Shown one piece after another: positions 48,501 to 56,917 of a stretch of DNA of 64,000 bases. Source of the stretch: Gammaproteobacteria bacterium (GTDB lineage: Bacteria > Pseudomonadota > Gammaproteobacteria > Arenicellales > Arenicellaceae); the NCBI GenBank assembly GCA_017854775.1, contig JAFMHC010000002.1:17099-81098 (forward strand). Direction: 5' to 3'. The notes beneath the pieces were generated by a model. That model saw only the letters and a list, made by a program, of their open reading frames with translations. It searched no databases and was not told the DNA's origin. Position 1 is the stretch's first letter. Each line of letters opens with the position of its first letter. A program made the position numbers and the translations under genes.

Positions 48501-49516
48501 CTATAAGACGAGTTACCTCTTCCATCTATTACGTCTGTCAATTCATATGACGACAGATAACTTGCCTCATCTGTTAGAAAATCCAGATGCCCTCCCCAGC
48601 CAGTCGCAATCACAGGATTACCCATGCCGGCCGCTTCAAACATACCTAAGCCCCACCCTTCGCTGTGGCTAGTAGAAACAAAGCAATCTCCGAGTTGGTG
48701 CAATGCCGTGATGTCGTCATTAGTGACTTTATAATTAATCAACGCGATATGCGCGGGTGACTCATAGCCAGCAGCAATCTCAGCAAGCAATTGCTGGGTA
48801 TCGTGTTCACTTGCATCGGCTTCTGAGCGAGGGCCTCGAGCGGATGTTTTTAATACCAAAGAAACCGCATCAGCCGCGCTAAAACTGCTCAGATATGCGT
48901 TAACCAAATTCCACAGCGCCTTGCGAGCAGTCCAATCATTAATACAATAGAAAACGTAGTTTTCGCTCGGGACCCCGGTCAAACTGCACATATCGCTCAC
49001 TGAGGCATCGGCGATAGGGGGCATTTTGTTAAGAATATGAGGCACCACATCTATCGGAATTTTGACGCCCGAACGCTCGAATATTGGTCGATTAAAAGCA
49101 CACGGCACTAGCACCCGATCGAGCTGATTTATAAGATCAGGAAAATGCTTAGGCAGACAACTGGTTTCCCAAACGCTGTAGCCGATATGATATTGATTGC
49201 GCTCTTTTAGCAAAGGCCAATACTCAGGCACTGTATGCATTATTATGCAATGGTAATCGCTAATCGGCGTGAGACAATCTATTAACCTTTCAATTTGACT
49301 GTCTTCAGATAGACACTGTTTGAGTAATTCGCGAACTGCGTGTTTAGCTGATGGTGATCGATACCAAGGTTGGTAACCTGTTTCGGTCAAGATAAGCGGC
49401 ACCCAATAAATTGAACATTCAAGATCTAGCAGCGCATTCAAGTAACTGATTGCCGCCAAGCCATAGCCCGATGACTCAAGCAAGGAGTAGTATTTTATGC
49501 CATTGGTATTCACCAA
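45572..49516 (-). CDS. Multidomain glycosyltransferase: GT4-like + GT32-like + PqqD-like + GT2-like + GT25-like
   Basis: GT4: SHSEGWGLGMFEAAGMGNPVIATGWGGHLDFL; GT32: IPKIFHFIFG...YGGVYADMDTLFVNP; PqqD-like: SGHCFTTNETTNLIIEQCDGIKNVDSIIESLGERFPADIESLSQDVKTTLRHLALNGAI; GT2: KLCIGMATYDDYDGVYFSVQAIR...; GT25: AIYCINLDRDQARW...GCALSHRTIIQTA...NVLVLEDDVIF. Confidence 0.88.
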   Translation of the reverse strand: MVNTNGIKYYSLLESSGYGLAAISYLNALLDLECSIYWVPLILTETGYQPWYRSPSAKHAVRELLKQCLSEDSQIERLIDCLTPISDYHCIIMHTVPEYWPLLKERNQYHIGYSVWETSCLPKHFPDLINQLDRVLVPCAFNRPIFERSGVKIPIDVVPHILNKMPPIADASVSDMCSLTGVPSENYVFYCINDWTARKALWNLVNAYLSSFSAADAVSLVLKTSARGPRSEADASEHDTQQLLAEIAAGYESPAHIALINYKVTNDDITALHQLGDCFVSTSHSEGWGLGMFEAAGMGNPVIATGWGGHLDFLTDEASYLSSYELTDVIDGRGNSSYSGDQQWAQASELSISEHLKTLFNAPDSARRKAEKLALDLHKKYNSAQVGAQLYKATMAKSIRAKSAKEKTTRETNIPKIFHFIFGLKEQSEPFHLAYYLCLKSCLEVNKPNALHFYYHYQPYGEYWELIKPHLTLIEVELESFVHQHAAYQDHQEGQFIKASKLDYAHQADFIRLKKLIEYGGVYADMDTLFVNPIPEELYQHAFVIGREQDVIDSVSNQQKPSLCNALLMSEPNSEFAQRWLEASYKSFDGTWSSHSCQQAASLALEFPDKVHVVPQRFFFKHMWTNQGIGTLFEGLDDDFQEVYSMHMWNHLWWDQSRVDFSNFHQGLITEENIMSLDTTYNVVARQFLPQRSAASAISVSATQATKNELSKNLKKSSSSILIPQIVTGWELSREHDSSRFENLQSGHCFTTNETTNLIIEQCDGIKNVDSIIESLGERFPADIESLSQDVKTTLRHLALNGAISFKETTPYAPAIEYLPPPVSSKKYKLCIGMATYDDYDGVYFSVQAIRLYHPEILDQIEFVVLDNNPTGICADALKLLGDSMPNYRYIQGDNFQGTWSRFSLINRTNSPYILCMDSHVMIVPGAIKQLLDYIDANPDTHDLLQGPLVNDDMHSLSSHFAPSWGAGMYGSWATDPRAYELDGPGFDIPMQGLGLFAFRKDSWPQVNPRFSGFGGEEGYVHEKVRRAGGRTLCLPFLRWLHRFNRPMGTRYALNWADRMRNYMIAHQELGIDNGPMIEHFNSHIGEAETVKIVANIEAEIDNPFFYFDAIYCINLDRDQARWSAVKAQFDLLGIGHRVQRFSAIETPENHHIGCALSHRTIIQTASINRHQNVLVLEDDVIFDAATLTSLANSLAEAKTESWDILYLGGHCWGKQYPLLSGCNHLRETASEGTGPTTTHAIVYKQSSYSSLLEEFPDTIAEMTAYIEHTQPAIDQYLAVETGLKKLITEPRVVSQPPLLIQEAESFTPMLADS
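47090..47355 (-). other. PqqD-like domain embedded in the multidomain glycosyltransferase
   Basis: IPQIVTGWELSREHDSSRFENLQSGHCFTTNETTNLIIEQCDGIKNVDSIIESLGERFPADIESLSQDVKTTLRHLALNGAISFKE matches the PqqD pattern (..LNxTGxxIxxxCDGxxTVxEIxxxLxxxF....xxxDVxxxLxxLxxxGxI). Confidence 0.75.
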
Positions 49517-51465
49517 CCCATTTTACCGAAATATTTAATTCGAGCTTTAGCGCTAAAAAAAATAACAAGGTTGCATGAATGGTCTGGCTCTTCATGTTCT
49601 TGCATGGTCCGCCCCAGTTGATGTAATGCGGCTTTATCCATCAAAACCAACTCGGGGTTATGGCCCCTTTCGTGAACCCAATATATTTCAGCCTCGGTCC
49701 AATCAAAGAAATCGATGAACATCTCAAGCCCGTCAGGCTCAGTCGCCGATAGTAGTCCAGGACAAAATTCAAACACACACCCTAGGTGATCCCTATTTCG
49801 TTCAATTACATGGGTCATTCCCTTCAGCACTTTAAGCTCATGGCCTTGGGTATCGCTTTTAATAAAATCAATCGGTTCGCTGCAGTTTGCCAGATATTGA
49901 TCAAGCACAATAATGCTAACCTTTTGCTTTTCTCGATCGCCGTTATAATCGCCGCTATAGTTGAGACGATGGTCGCCTTTATTGCAACTCGATAGATGCA
50001 AATCAATCACTCCCGAATTGTCTGATAGACCATGATTTTCAATTATTACATTGTCTAATTGATTAGCTAATATATTGGCCTCGAGCAGGGAGTAATTCTC
50101 CGCTTCAGGTTCGAAAGCATAGACTTTTCCCTGTTCACCAACCAATTGCGCGAAAAGCACCGTGAAATAGCCGATGTTAGCCCCGATATCGATAACGTTA
50201 TCGCCAACCGAGATCAGCTTGCTAACTAAAGCAGTTTCAACCGGCTCCCAAATGTGGTCGGTCTTAAGAGTGTGACTGATTACTTGGTCGCCAGCTTCAT
50301 AAACCAGCAAACTAAATGGCCTAAGTCCGGCATTGGCAATATAGACCAGTTGTTTATGCTCGCTAGGCGCTAAAACGCGATTACTGTTAGTTGTGGCCTT
50401 TTTTACGTAGAGCCCTTCATCAGAATTGGCGCTTTGCATCGCGAGTAAATTCGTAGTTGGACAAATCATGTGTTTAGCAAAGCCGTCGGTGTTGAATGCT
50501 ACGACTTGTGAATCGGCTCTACATTGTTCGGCAAGAGCTTCAATATCTCTGCCACCATTGAATAAATCCATTCCAGGAGAATCATGCATTGGATAAAAAT
50601 CAAAACCGTCAATTGAATTTGGTCTTGGATTAATTAGTTCGGCCGCTGAACCGGTAGTCCACGAGTTGGCCCAGTGATGTACTGCAAAACAGCCCTGACT
50701 TACTAGTTTTTTCCTGAGAGTGTCACTTGCATTGGAGCCTTCAGCGAGATTGGAGCCTTCAGCGAGATTGGAGCCTTCAGCGAGATTGGAGCCTTCAGCG
50801 AGATTGGAGCCTTCAGCGAGATTGGAGCCTTCAGCGAGATAAGAGCCTTCAGCGAGATAAGAGTTTTCGGCGAGCAGCGATAACTCCGGCGCATTATTTA
50901 CGAACGGGCAAAAATAGCTTGAAGGGTAAACATTTACTCCTTGCCTTTTCACTTGCTCATAGACTTTTTGTAACATTACAGGGCCAGTGGAATTCAACAC
51001 ATCGTCGTGTAAGCCCGCGCAGGTCTCGTCTGTAATGAGAAAATCAATGACTGCTTTTAAAAACGCAGAACCGGGTTGCGATGCGAATAGCGCATTACAC
51101 AGTAATTGATCGAGTGATTGGTCGCGCGCATGTTCTCTTGGTTCTAGACCGATGACCAAGTTATGGCTGTCAAACAGACCATCTAATGGCTGCAGGCATT
51201 CAAAATCAAGATCGACATAAAGCCCCCCGTAATGATAAATCACCAGATAGCGAATCGCATCAGCGCGCTGTATATCACGCGAATAAGCAAAGTAAGTGCG
51301 GCTAAAGTGCGGATAAAATTGCTCGACAAATTCAGCACCATCAGCGTTGCTCCACAACTTGTATTGCCAACCAGGGTGATACCGCCTCCAAGACTGGGCA
51401 AACGCCGTCCATTCACTTGGAACCTGATCGGTTTTCCAAGTTTGGTGGATAATTTTAGGGATCAT
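49510..51465 (-). CDS. GT32 (OCH1-like) glycosyltransferase fused to FkbM-type methyltransferase
   Basis: MIPKIIHQTWKTDQVPSEW...RADAIRYLVIYHYGGLYVDLDFECLQP (GT32); DNVIDIGANIGYFTVLFAQLVGEQGKVYAFEPEAENYSLL...DFIKSDTQGHELKVLKGM (FkbM). Confidence 0.9.
   Translation of the reverse strand: MIPKIIHQTWKTDQVPSEWTAFAQSWRRYHPGWQYKLWSNADGAEFVEQFYPHFSRTYFAYSRDIQRADAIRYLVIYHYGGLYVDLDFECLQPLDGLFDSHNLVIGLEPREHARDQSLDQLLCNALFASQPGSAFLKAVIDFLITDETCAGLHDDVLNSTGPVMLQKVYEQVKRQGVNVYPSSYFCPFVNNAPELSLLAENSYLAEGSYLAEGSNLAEGSNLAEGSNLAEGSNLAEGSNLAEGSNASDTLRKKLVSQGCFAVHHWANSWTTGSAAELINPRPNSIDGFDFYPMHDSPGMDLFNGGRDIEALAEQCRADSQVVAFNTDGFAKHMICPTTNLLAMQSANSDEGLYVKKATTNSNRVLAPSEHKQLVYIANAGLRPFSLLVYEAGDQVISHTLKTDHIWEPVETALVSKLISVGDNVIDIGANIGYFTVLFAQLVGEQGKVYAFEPEAENYSLLEANILANQLDNVIIENHGLSDNSGVIDLHLSSCNKGDHRLNYSGDYNGDREKQKVSIIVLDQYLANCSEPIDFIKSDTQGHELKVLKGMTHVIERNRDHLGCVFEFCPGLLSATEPDGLEMFIDFFDWTEAEIYWVHERGHNPELVLMDKAALHQLGRTMQEHEEPDHSCNLVIFFSAKARIKYFGKMGW
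50731..50874. repeat. In-frame 18-bp tandem repeat (8 units) in the GT32-FkbM gene
   Basis: ATTGGAGCCTTCAGCGAG x6 exact from 50731 to 50838, then two diverged units; encodes (LAEGSN)n. Confidence 0.97.
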
Positions 51466-51724
51466 AGTAAATCGTCGCCCAAGTAGAGTGCACCGTCACT
51501 CTAGCAAAGAGTGGTCTAGAAGTTAACCATAAGAGACCTCAACCTAACTCAGGGACAAAGTAAAAAGACATTATGGACAGGTTTGTCCGTTAGTCTAGTT
51601 ATGCTGAAGTGTCATTAAGTTTATATTTACAAATTACTTCATATATAAGACGTATCACTTGGCATCGAAGTAATAATCGGGTTACATTATTACTAATTAT
51701 TAACTCTATCCAGTGCGCTTAAAT

Positions 51725-52501
51725 ATGTCCAACGAGAAAAATGATTCATTAGGCGGCAAAGATGTATCTTTGTCTAGTTCAACCACCGAACAAGAGCAAA
51801 CTGTTGGGGTAGAGCAAAAAAACGCTAGGCGTACAGTATTACGCAACACCCTGATTGGTGGTGGTGCCGTTATTTCAACCAGCTTTGTCCCAGACCAATG
51901 GAAAAAGCCATTGCTTGATTCGGTAATCTTGCCGGGCCATGCGCAAACTAGCGCTCCGATCATAGTTATGGGCGGCGGCAGTGGCATCTCAGTCACTAAA
52001 GCTGACAATAACGGATTCGAAGTTGACGATATTCTGGATATTTTCATCGGCCAAGCTTATGCCACAAGTGCTGCTTCATTGGAAGGCGGTTGCTTACTAC
52101 TCACCCTAGAGGGCTCGGTTGCAACTGTTTCACTGACCTTAAACGATAATGAAGTTGATACCAAAACCGGCACTATTGACGGAACAGCGGTTAGTGTTTC
52201 AGGCCTACATTCTGGATACACCGTCACGGCAAACTTAAATAGCGCTTCTGTGCCAACCAGCGCGACTGGCTCTGTTAGTGGCTTTGGCGAGACTGGAACA
52301 TTTGGTGTCTCAACCGCTGACCCAGTCTGTGCGCCGGTTGCTACGACTACGTCGGCACCAACTACGACATCCGCACCCACAACAACACCTTCACCGACTA
52401 CCACTCCGGCAGCCACAACAACGCCCACACCGACTACAACATCAATGCCGAACTCGAATATCACGTTTAATTTTAGTTTGTCGAAATCTATCTGGTCATA
52501 A
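51725..52501 (+). CDS. Exported protein with Tat-like leader and C-terminal Thr/Pro/Ser mucin-like tail
   Basis: NARRTVLRNTLIGGGAVISTSFVPDQWKKPLLDSVILPGHAQTS leader; tail TTTSAPTTTSAPTTTPSPTTTPAATTTPTPTTTSMP. ORF also open from GTG 51713. Confidence 0.75.
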   Translation: MSNEKNDSLGGKDVSLSSSTTEQEQTVGVEQKNARRTVLRNTLIGGGAVISTSFVPDQWKKPLLDSVILPGHAQTSAPIIVMGGGSGISVTKADNNGFEVDDILDIFIGQAYATSAASLEGGCLLLTLEGSVATVSLTLNDNEVDTKTGTIDGTAVSVSGLHSGYTVTANLNSASVPTSATGSVSGFGETGTFGVSTADPVCAPVATTTSAPTTTSAPTTTPSPTTTPAATTTPTPTTTSMPNSNITFNFSLSKSIWS

Positions 52502-52529
52502 ATCAGTCTTTCTTAAGACAAGTCGAATA

Positions 52530-52557
52530 TAGCCCTATGCCAATTGTGATAGGGCTA
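52530..52557. terminator. Bidirectional terminator-like hairpin between convergent genes
   Basis: TAGCCCTAT-gccaattgtg-ATAGGGCTA. Confidence 0.6.
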
Positions 52558-52575
52558 GCTCAATTCAAAATGTAA

Positions 52576-53232
52576 CTAGTCAAAGGTCACCATTCCGTTA
52601 TGGCGGGTGTAGACTGATGTGTCTACATGGATTTCGTAACCGAGCTCAACCAACTCTTTGCAAAGCCAGAAATCTTCCGACAAATATTCATCATCTGAGA
52701 TTCCTACTCTAAAGATATCGTAGTGAGTGACCGCCATCCCCTCTCGCCTGAGTAACTTATTTATCTTATAGGTCCGATCTTCTTTGATCGCATGCTCCAC
52801 TAAGGATTTCACTGCCGCACGTGATAGTAATAGCGCTGCAGTGCCGACTCGAGTCACCGATTGAACAATCGGTAGAACATTGAGTTTCGCGTCTGTATTT
52901 GGGGTCTGCTGCCCTTGCGCATCCTTACCCTTTAGGTAAACCGGTGCGCCGATAACATCTTTGTTATGGTTAAGCATCTGGGTGAGGCCCTGATGATCAA
53001 GAAATACATCTGCGTCAAGAAACAGAAGATGCGTGAACGCTTCGCTTTCCCAAAAACTGGCCAAAATAGTATTTCTAGCACGCGTGATTAAACTTTCATT
53101 ACCAATCGTCATAACTGCGTGGGGGATATTATTATGTACAAATCCGAGTATCGAATGCAAATAATCAGTATGTAGCATGCCATTGTATGCAGGTGTGCCA
53201 ATTAAAACATTTGGGGCTTGCGTTTGTTTCAT
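52576..53232 (-). CDS. GT-A fold glycosyltransferase-like protein
   Basis: VLIGTPAYNGMLHTDYLHSIL...ITRARNTILASFWESEAFTHLLFLDADVFLD (DxD). Confidence 0.75.
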   Translation of the reverse strand: MKQTQAPNVLIGTPAYNGMLHTDYLHSILGFVHNNIPHAVMTIGNESLITRARNTILASFWESEAFTHLLFLDADVFLDHQGLTQMLNHNKDVIGAPVYLKGKDAQGQQTPNTDAKLNVLPIVQSVTRVGTAALLLSRAAVKSLVEHAIKEDRTYKINKLLRREGMAVTHYDIFRVGISDDEYLSEDFWLCKELVELGYEIHVDTSVYTRHNGMVTFD

Positions 53233-53403
53233 AGAGTGCTTTTTAATTTGAATTATTAGAGACCGCTGCTAGTAAAAAGAAGGCGGTCGTCCGCGATCAT
53301 GAACCATCTTACTCTATTAACATTATGATACGACTCTCAGATATATTGTTAGCGTATTATTTTATCTCATGCGCGCCCGACACCACCACTAATTAAAATA
53401 TTT

Positions 53404-54897
53404 ATGTATCGCTTCTCTTACCTAATAACCTATCGTAAATCTGATCAAAGTCGGGAACGCAACCTGCACTATCTTTTGCAACAGCTCTGTCTTGACCCAA
53501 CACTGGAAATCATTATTGTTGAACAAGATGCTAAAAGCCAAGTAGGGAATTTACCGAAAACCAATATTAACTATGTATTTATTGAGAATACGGGGCGATT
53601 TAATAAATCATGGGGGCTGAATATCGCCGCTAACCACGCGAGCTGCGAGCGCCTTTTATTCGCTGATTCAGATATGCTAATTGATGCAGCCACATTAGAC
53701 CGAATTAGCGAAAAAATGGACGATGGTGCCGATGCCATCAACCCGTATGACGTTTTAGTTGACCTCAGCCAGCAAGAGACCCGGCAGTTACTAAGCCAAG
53801 CCCACGAGCTACATATTGATCGGTCTCCAGAACAGCTAAACCGAAAATCAATTGGTCAACACCTGCCGTTCTGCGGAGGCGCGTTCGCTATTACACGAAA
53901 ACTTTTCAACGCTACAGGCGGCATGGATGAACGTTTTGAAGGTTGGGGCGCTGAAGACGATGCAATGTCCAAACGGGTGGCTTTTTTTGCCGCCCAAGTA
54001 GCAACACTAAACAGCGTTGCCTACCATTTGTGGCATCAACCTAGCGAGCTCAACGGCATTGATCCGCAAAACTATATCCGCAACCTGTCGCTCTTAAGCA
54101 TGTACTACGAACGGCCTAAATCGTTCTACCATTCGACGGCGCAACGGGATCTCACGAATAACGCCCGCACCTCAAAATATAGCGCGGTTAATAAACCGCT
54201 GCAGGCAAACGACCACACCCCACTGATATCATGCCTATGCGTGACTCGTGGCAGAGTGTCACTATTAAAGCGTGCGATTGATTGTTTTCAAGCACAAACC
54301 TATGCGCGTAAAGAACTGATTGTGGTTAGTGAATCAGATGACCTAGAAACAAACGAGCTTTTGCGGCAGCTGAATATTAAAGAGATCCGCCACCATGTCG
54401 CCCCCATTGACCCAAAACAAAGCTTGGGTGATCTGCGAAATTTATCCATAAAAATAGCCAAGGGGCAGTTCATTTGCCAGTGGGACGACGATGATTGGTA
54501 TCACCCTCAAAGACTTTCGAAACAATTAAACTCAGCCTTGCAACAACAGAAACCGGCTTCGATTTTACCACGCTGGTTAATCCATCATCGAGAAAGTAAT
54601 AAAATTTACTGCTCTAACATTCGTTTATGGGAAGGTAGCCTATTATGCCGTAAAGACATTTTACCAGCGGGTGACGCCTACGATAATAGACGTAAAGGTG
54701 AAGACTCAATGTTAATCGAAAAACTTTTTGTCGAAGACCAGCTGGCAATAGAAGATTTTCCCGAGCTCTATATTTATTACTTAAACGGCGAAAACACATG
54801 GGATACAACGCATGCCGAAAAAATAATCGAGGCAAGTGTCGAGCTAAGCCCGCAAGATGCAAAGATTGTTAGAGACAAGATATCCGCACATCCTTAG
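53404..54897 (+). CDS. Tandem glycosyltransferase (two GT2/GT-A domains)
   Basis: Domain 1: YLITYRKSDQSRERNLHYLL...LLFADSDMLI...FCGGAFAITRKLFNATGGMDERFEGWGAEDDAM; domain 2: ISCLCVTRGRVSLLKRAIDCFQAQTYARKELIVV...GQFICQWDDDDWYHPQRL. Confidence 0.9.
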   Translation: MYRFSYLITYRKSDQSRERNLHYLLQQLCLDPTLEIIIVEQDAKSQVGNLPKTNINYVFIENTGRFNKSWGLNIAANHASCERLLFADSDMLIDAATLDRISEKMDDGADAINPYDVLVDLSQQETRQLLSQAHELHIDRSPEQLNRKSIGQHLPFCGGAFAITRKLFNATGGMDERFEGWGAEDDAMSKRVAFFAAQVATLNSVAYHLWHQPSELNGIDPQNYIRNLSLLSMYYERPKSFYHSTAQRDLTNNARTSKYSAVNKPLQANDHTPLISCLCVTRGRVSLLKRAIDCFQAQTYARKELIVVSESDDLETNELLRQLNIKEIRHHVAPIDPKQSLGDLRNLSIKIAKGQFICQWDDDDWYHPQRLSKQLNSALQQQKPASILPRWLIHHRESNKIYCSNIRLWEGSLLCRKDILPAGDAYDNRRKGEDSMLIEKLFVEDQLAIEDFPELYIYYLNGENTWDTTHAEKIIEASVELSPQDAKIVRDKISAHP

Positions 54898-54935
54898 TCC
54901 TAACGCCACTTACCTTGATCGCTAGGTTATAAATA

Positions 54936-55094
54936 GAGGCCTCTGCATAACTCTAGCACAAGATAAAATGGCTAATAGTTTCCGATATTTTTACCAAAAC
55001 ATCCGGCAATAGCTAGCTATTGCACTCAATTTTGATAAAAATCTTGAAAATATTTTCTCATTTTCCTTTTGCACTAGAGTTATGAAGAAGTCTC
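54936..55094. mobile_element. MITE-like element with ~27-bp terminal inverted repeats and 5-bp target duplication
   Basis: Left GAGGCCTCTGCATAACTCTAGCACAAG; right end reverse complement GAGACTTCTTCATAACTCTAGTGCAAAAG; flanked by AAATA at 54931-54935 and 55095-55099. Confidence 0.75.
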
Positions 55095-55107
55095 AAATAA
55101 CTAAAAT

Positions 55108-56376
55108 ATGAAAAACACAGAACTAGAGTTACTTAAGCCGATTGATAACGCAATTGTTGCTGCGTCCAAAGACATAAAAGTGCTAACGCGATTAAGTTGG
55201 CCAGCCAAGGTTAAGCGTACATTCCTCGACGACTGGCAACGTGGCAACCCGCGGTTACCACAAGTTGAATATAACATTAGTGATGACCTGAAGGCCTCGG
55301 CAGAATCCTTGCGCAAAGCCAAGCAAGAGCTGTCTGTGTTCGACCATCCACTAGCGAGCTATTTACATAAAACAGCCGATTCCTACCAAACTTTATGCCA
55401 TTTACTGGAATCTGCTGGCAGCCAAGATATGCTTGAACCCAGCCGTGAATTATATGGTGCCCCAGGTGATTTACTGGCTGATGGTCGTTTCAATAATCTA
55501 CAAGCCGCGCATCACTTTCTAGAATCCAGTGATCAGTTCAGCCGTGCCACACACCTGCATGAATCGGCCTACTGCTTACCAGCCGAGACCATTAAACAAG
55601 ACCTCGAAAGCAGACTGACTGAGGTTTTCCCCAAGGGTCTTTTAAGCGTCGTTACTGACCCTAACCTAGTATCAAAGGCCGCCGCAGGAGCCACTCGAAT
55701 TCGTCTGCGTGATGCAACCTGCTTTACTGAGTATGATTTAGAGCAATTGCTGCAGCACGAGATATTCATCCACAGCCTAACCGCATTAAACGGCCAAGCC
55801 CAACAAAATGCGAGTTGCTTTGGCTTGGGTGCGCCCCGCACTACCGGTGCCCAAGAGGGCCTTGCAACCTTTTCAGAACTGGTAACTGGGTCGATCGACA
55901 TAGATCGACTAGAACGAATCGCGCTCCGAACTATAGCAATTGACCAAGCGCTAAATGGCGCAGACTTTATCCAGGTATTTAAGTTCTTTCTAGAGCGCGG
56001 GCAGCCAGAAGATGAATGCTTCAACTCGACCATGCGAATTTTTAGAGGTGCCCCGGTTACCGGAGGCGCGGCGTTTACTAAAGACGGCGTTTACCTACAT
56101 GGTTTAATGCAGGTTCACACCTTTTTTAGCTGGGCAATGAGTCATCAAAAATTAGATCTATGTCGTTACTTTCTAGCAGGCCGAATGACCATCTCAGACG
56201 CAATAGAATTAGAGCCACTGTTCAATGATGGCACTCTGAAACAGCCGCGATATCTACCGCCATGGATGGCAAAAACCAGCGGTCTCGCGGGCTACTTAGC
56301 CTTCTCGGTATTTGCTGATAAATTATCGATTCAAGGCATCGCGGCTGATCATAACTTTCAGCGCTTTGAAGTTTAA
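55108..56376 (+). CDS. DUF1704 family (QEGLA motif) putative metallopeptidase
   Basis: LLQHEIFIHSLTALNG zinc-type motif and TTGAQEGLATFSELVTG, the hallmark of the flavohemoglobin expression-modulating QEGLA family. Confidence 0.88.
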   Translation: MKNTELELLKPIDNAIVAASKDIKVLTRLSWPAKVKRTFLDDWQRGNPRLPQVEYNISDDLKASAESLRKAKQELSVFDHPLASYLHKTADSYQTLCHLLESAGSQDMLEPSRELYGAPGDLLADGRFNNLQAAHHFLESSDQFSRATHLHESAYCLPAETIKQDLESRLTEVFPKGLLSVVTDPNLVSKAAAGATRIRLRDATCFTEYDLEQLLQHEIFIHSLTALNGQAQQNASCFGLGAPRTTGAQEGLATFSELVTGSIDIDRLERIALRTIAIDQALNGADFIQVFKFFLERGQPEDECFNSTMRIFRGAPVTGGAAFTKDGVYLHGLMQVHTFFSWAMSHQKLDLCRYFLAGRMTISDAIELEPLFNDGTLKQPRYLPPWMAKTSGLAGYLAFSVFADKLSIQGIAADHNFQRFEV

Positions 56377-56449
56377 TCAAATTAGTGCTTGATGATTCTG
56401 TAACAGCGTCGCTCACTGCGTTAAATCTCGCCCGAGCAACCAATGCTTG

Positions 56450-56884
56450 CTAATCGTCTTGCAAACGCTGCAAGCGCTCTTCTTGCTCTTCGAAGGCGGC
56501 TTTTATTTCCTGCATTACTGAATCGACATTGGCTGGGCGTGTATCGACTTCGATAATGCCAGTGAGCTTAGTATCAGGTTTGAGGTCACCTTTCTCATAC
56601 AGCTTCCAGATTTCTTTTGCGCATTGAGTCTTGAGTAATTCAGGTGCGAACTGGCCGTAGTAATTGGTCATGTTGCGCACATCACGCTCGAGCATGGCTT
56701 TTGCGTTGTTATTACCAGCCGCATTAACCGCCTGAGGCAGATCGATAATCACCGGCCCGACTTGGTCTACTAATACATTGAATTCCGATAAGTCGCCGTG
56801 TATTAAGCCAACGCATAACATACGAATAACATCTTGCATAACCACCGTGTGATCATGTCGCGCCCTCTCTGGGCTCAGTTCCAC
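56450..56884 (-). pseudogene. C-terminal remnant of a RIO1-type serine kinase
   Basis: GLIHGDLSEFNVLVDQVGPVIIDLPQAVNAAGNNNAKAMLERDVRNMTNYYGQFAPELL; N-terminal lobe missing. Confidence 0.75.
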
Positions 56885-56917
56885 ATCGTGACAGAATGCA
56901 TGCTAAACCGGCTTAAC

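Noticed and set aside
50731-50874. Possible CRISPR array
   Set aside because: Contiguous 18-bp repeats without spacers, inside a coding frame, no cas genes.
50703-51035. Repeat ORFs (ISLKAP)n and (WSLQRD)n over the 18-bp VNTR
   Set aside because: Frame-shifted or antisense readings of the in-frame repeat within the GT32-FkbM gene.
52057-52464. - strand Val-rich ORF (VVVGVGVVVAAGVVVGEG)
   Set aside because: Antisense of the Thr/Pro tail codons of the mucin-like protein.
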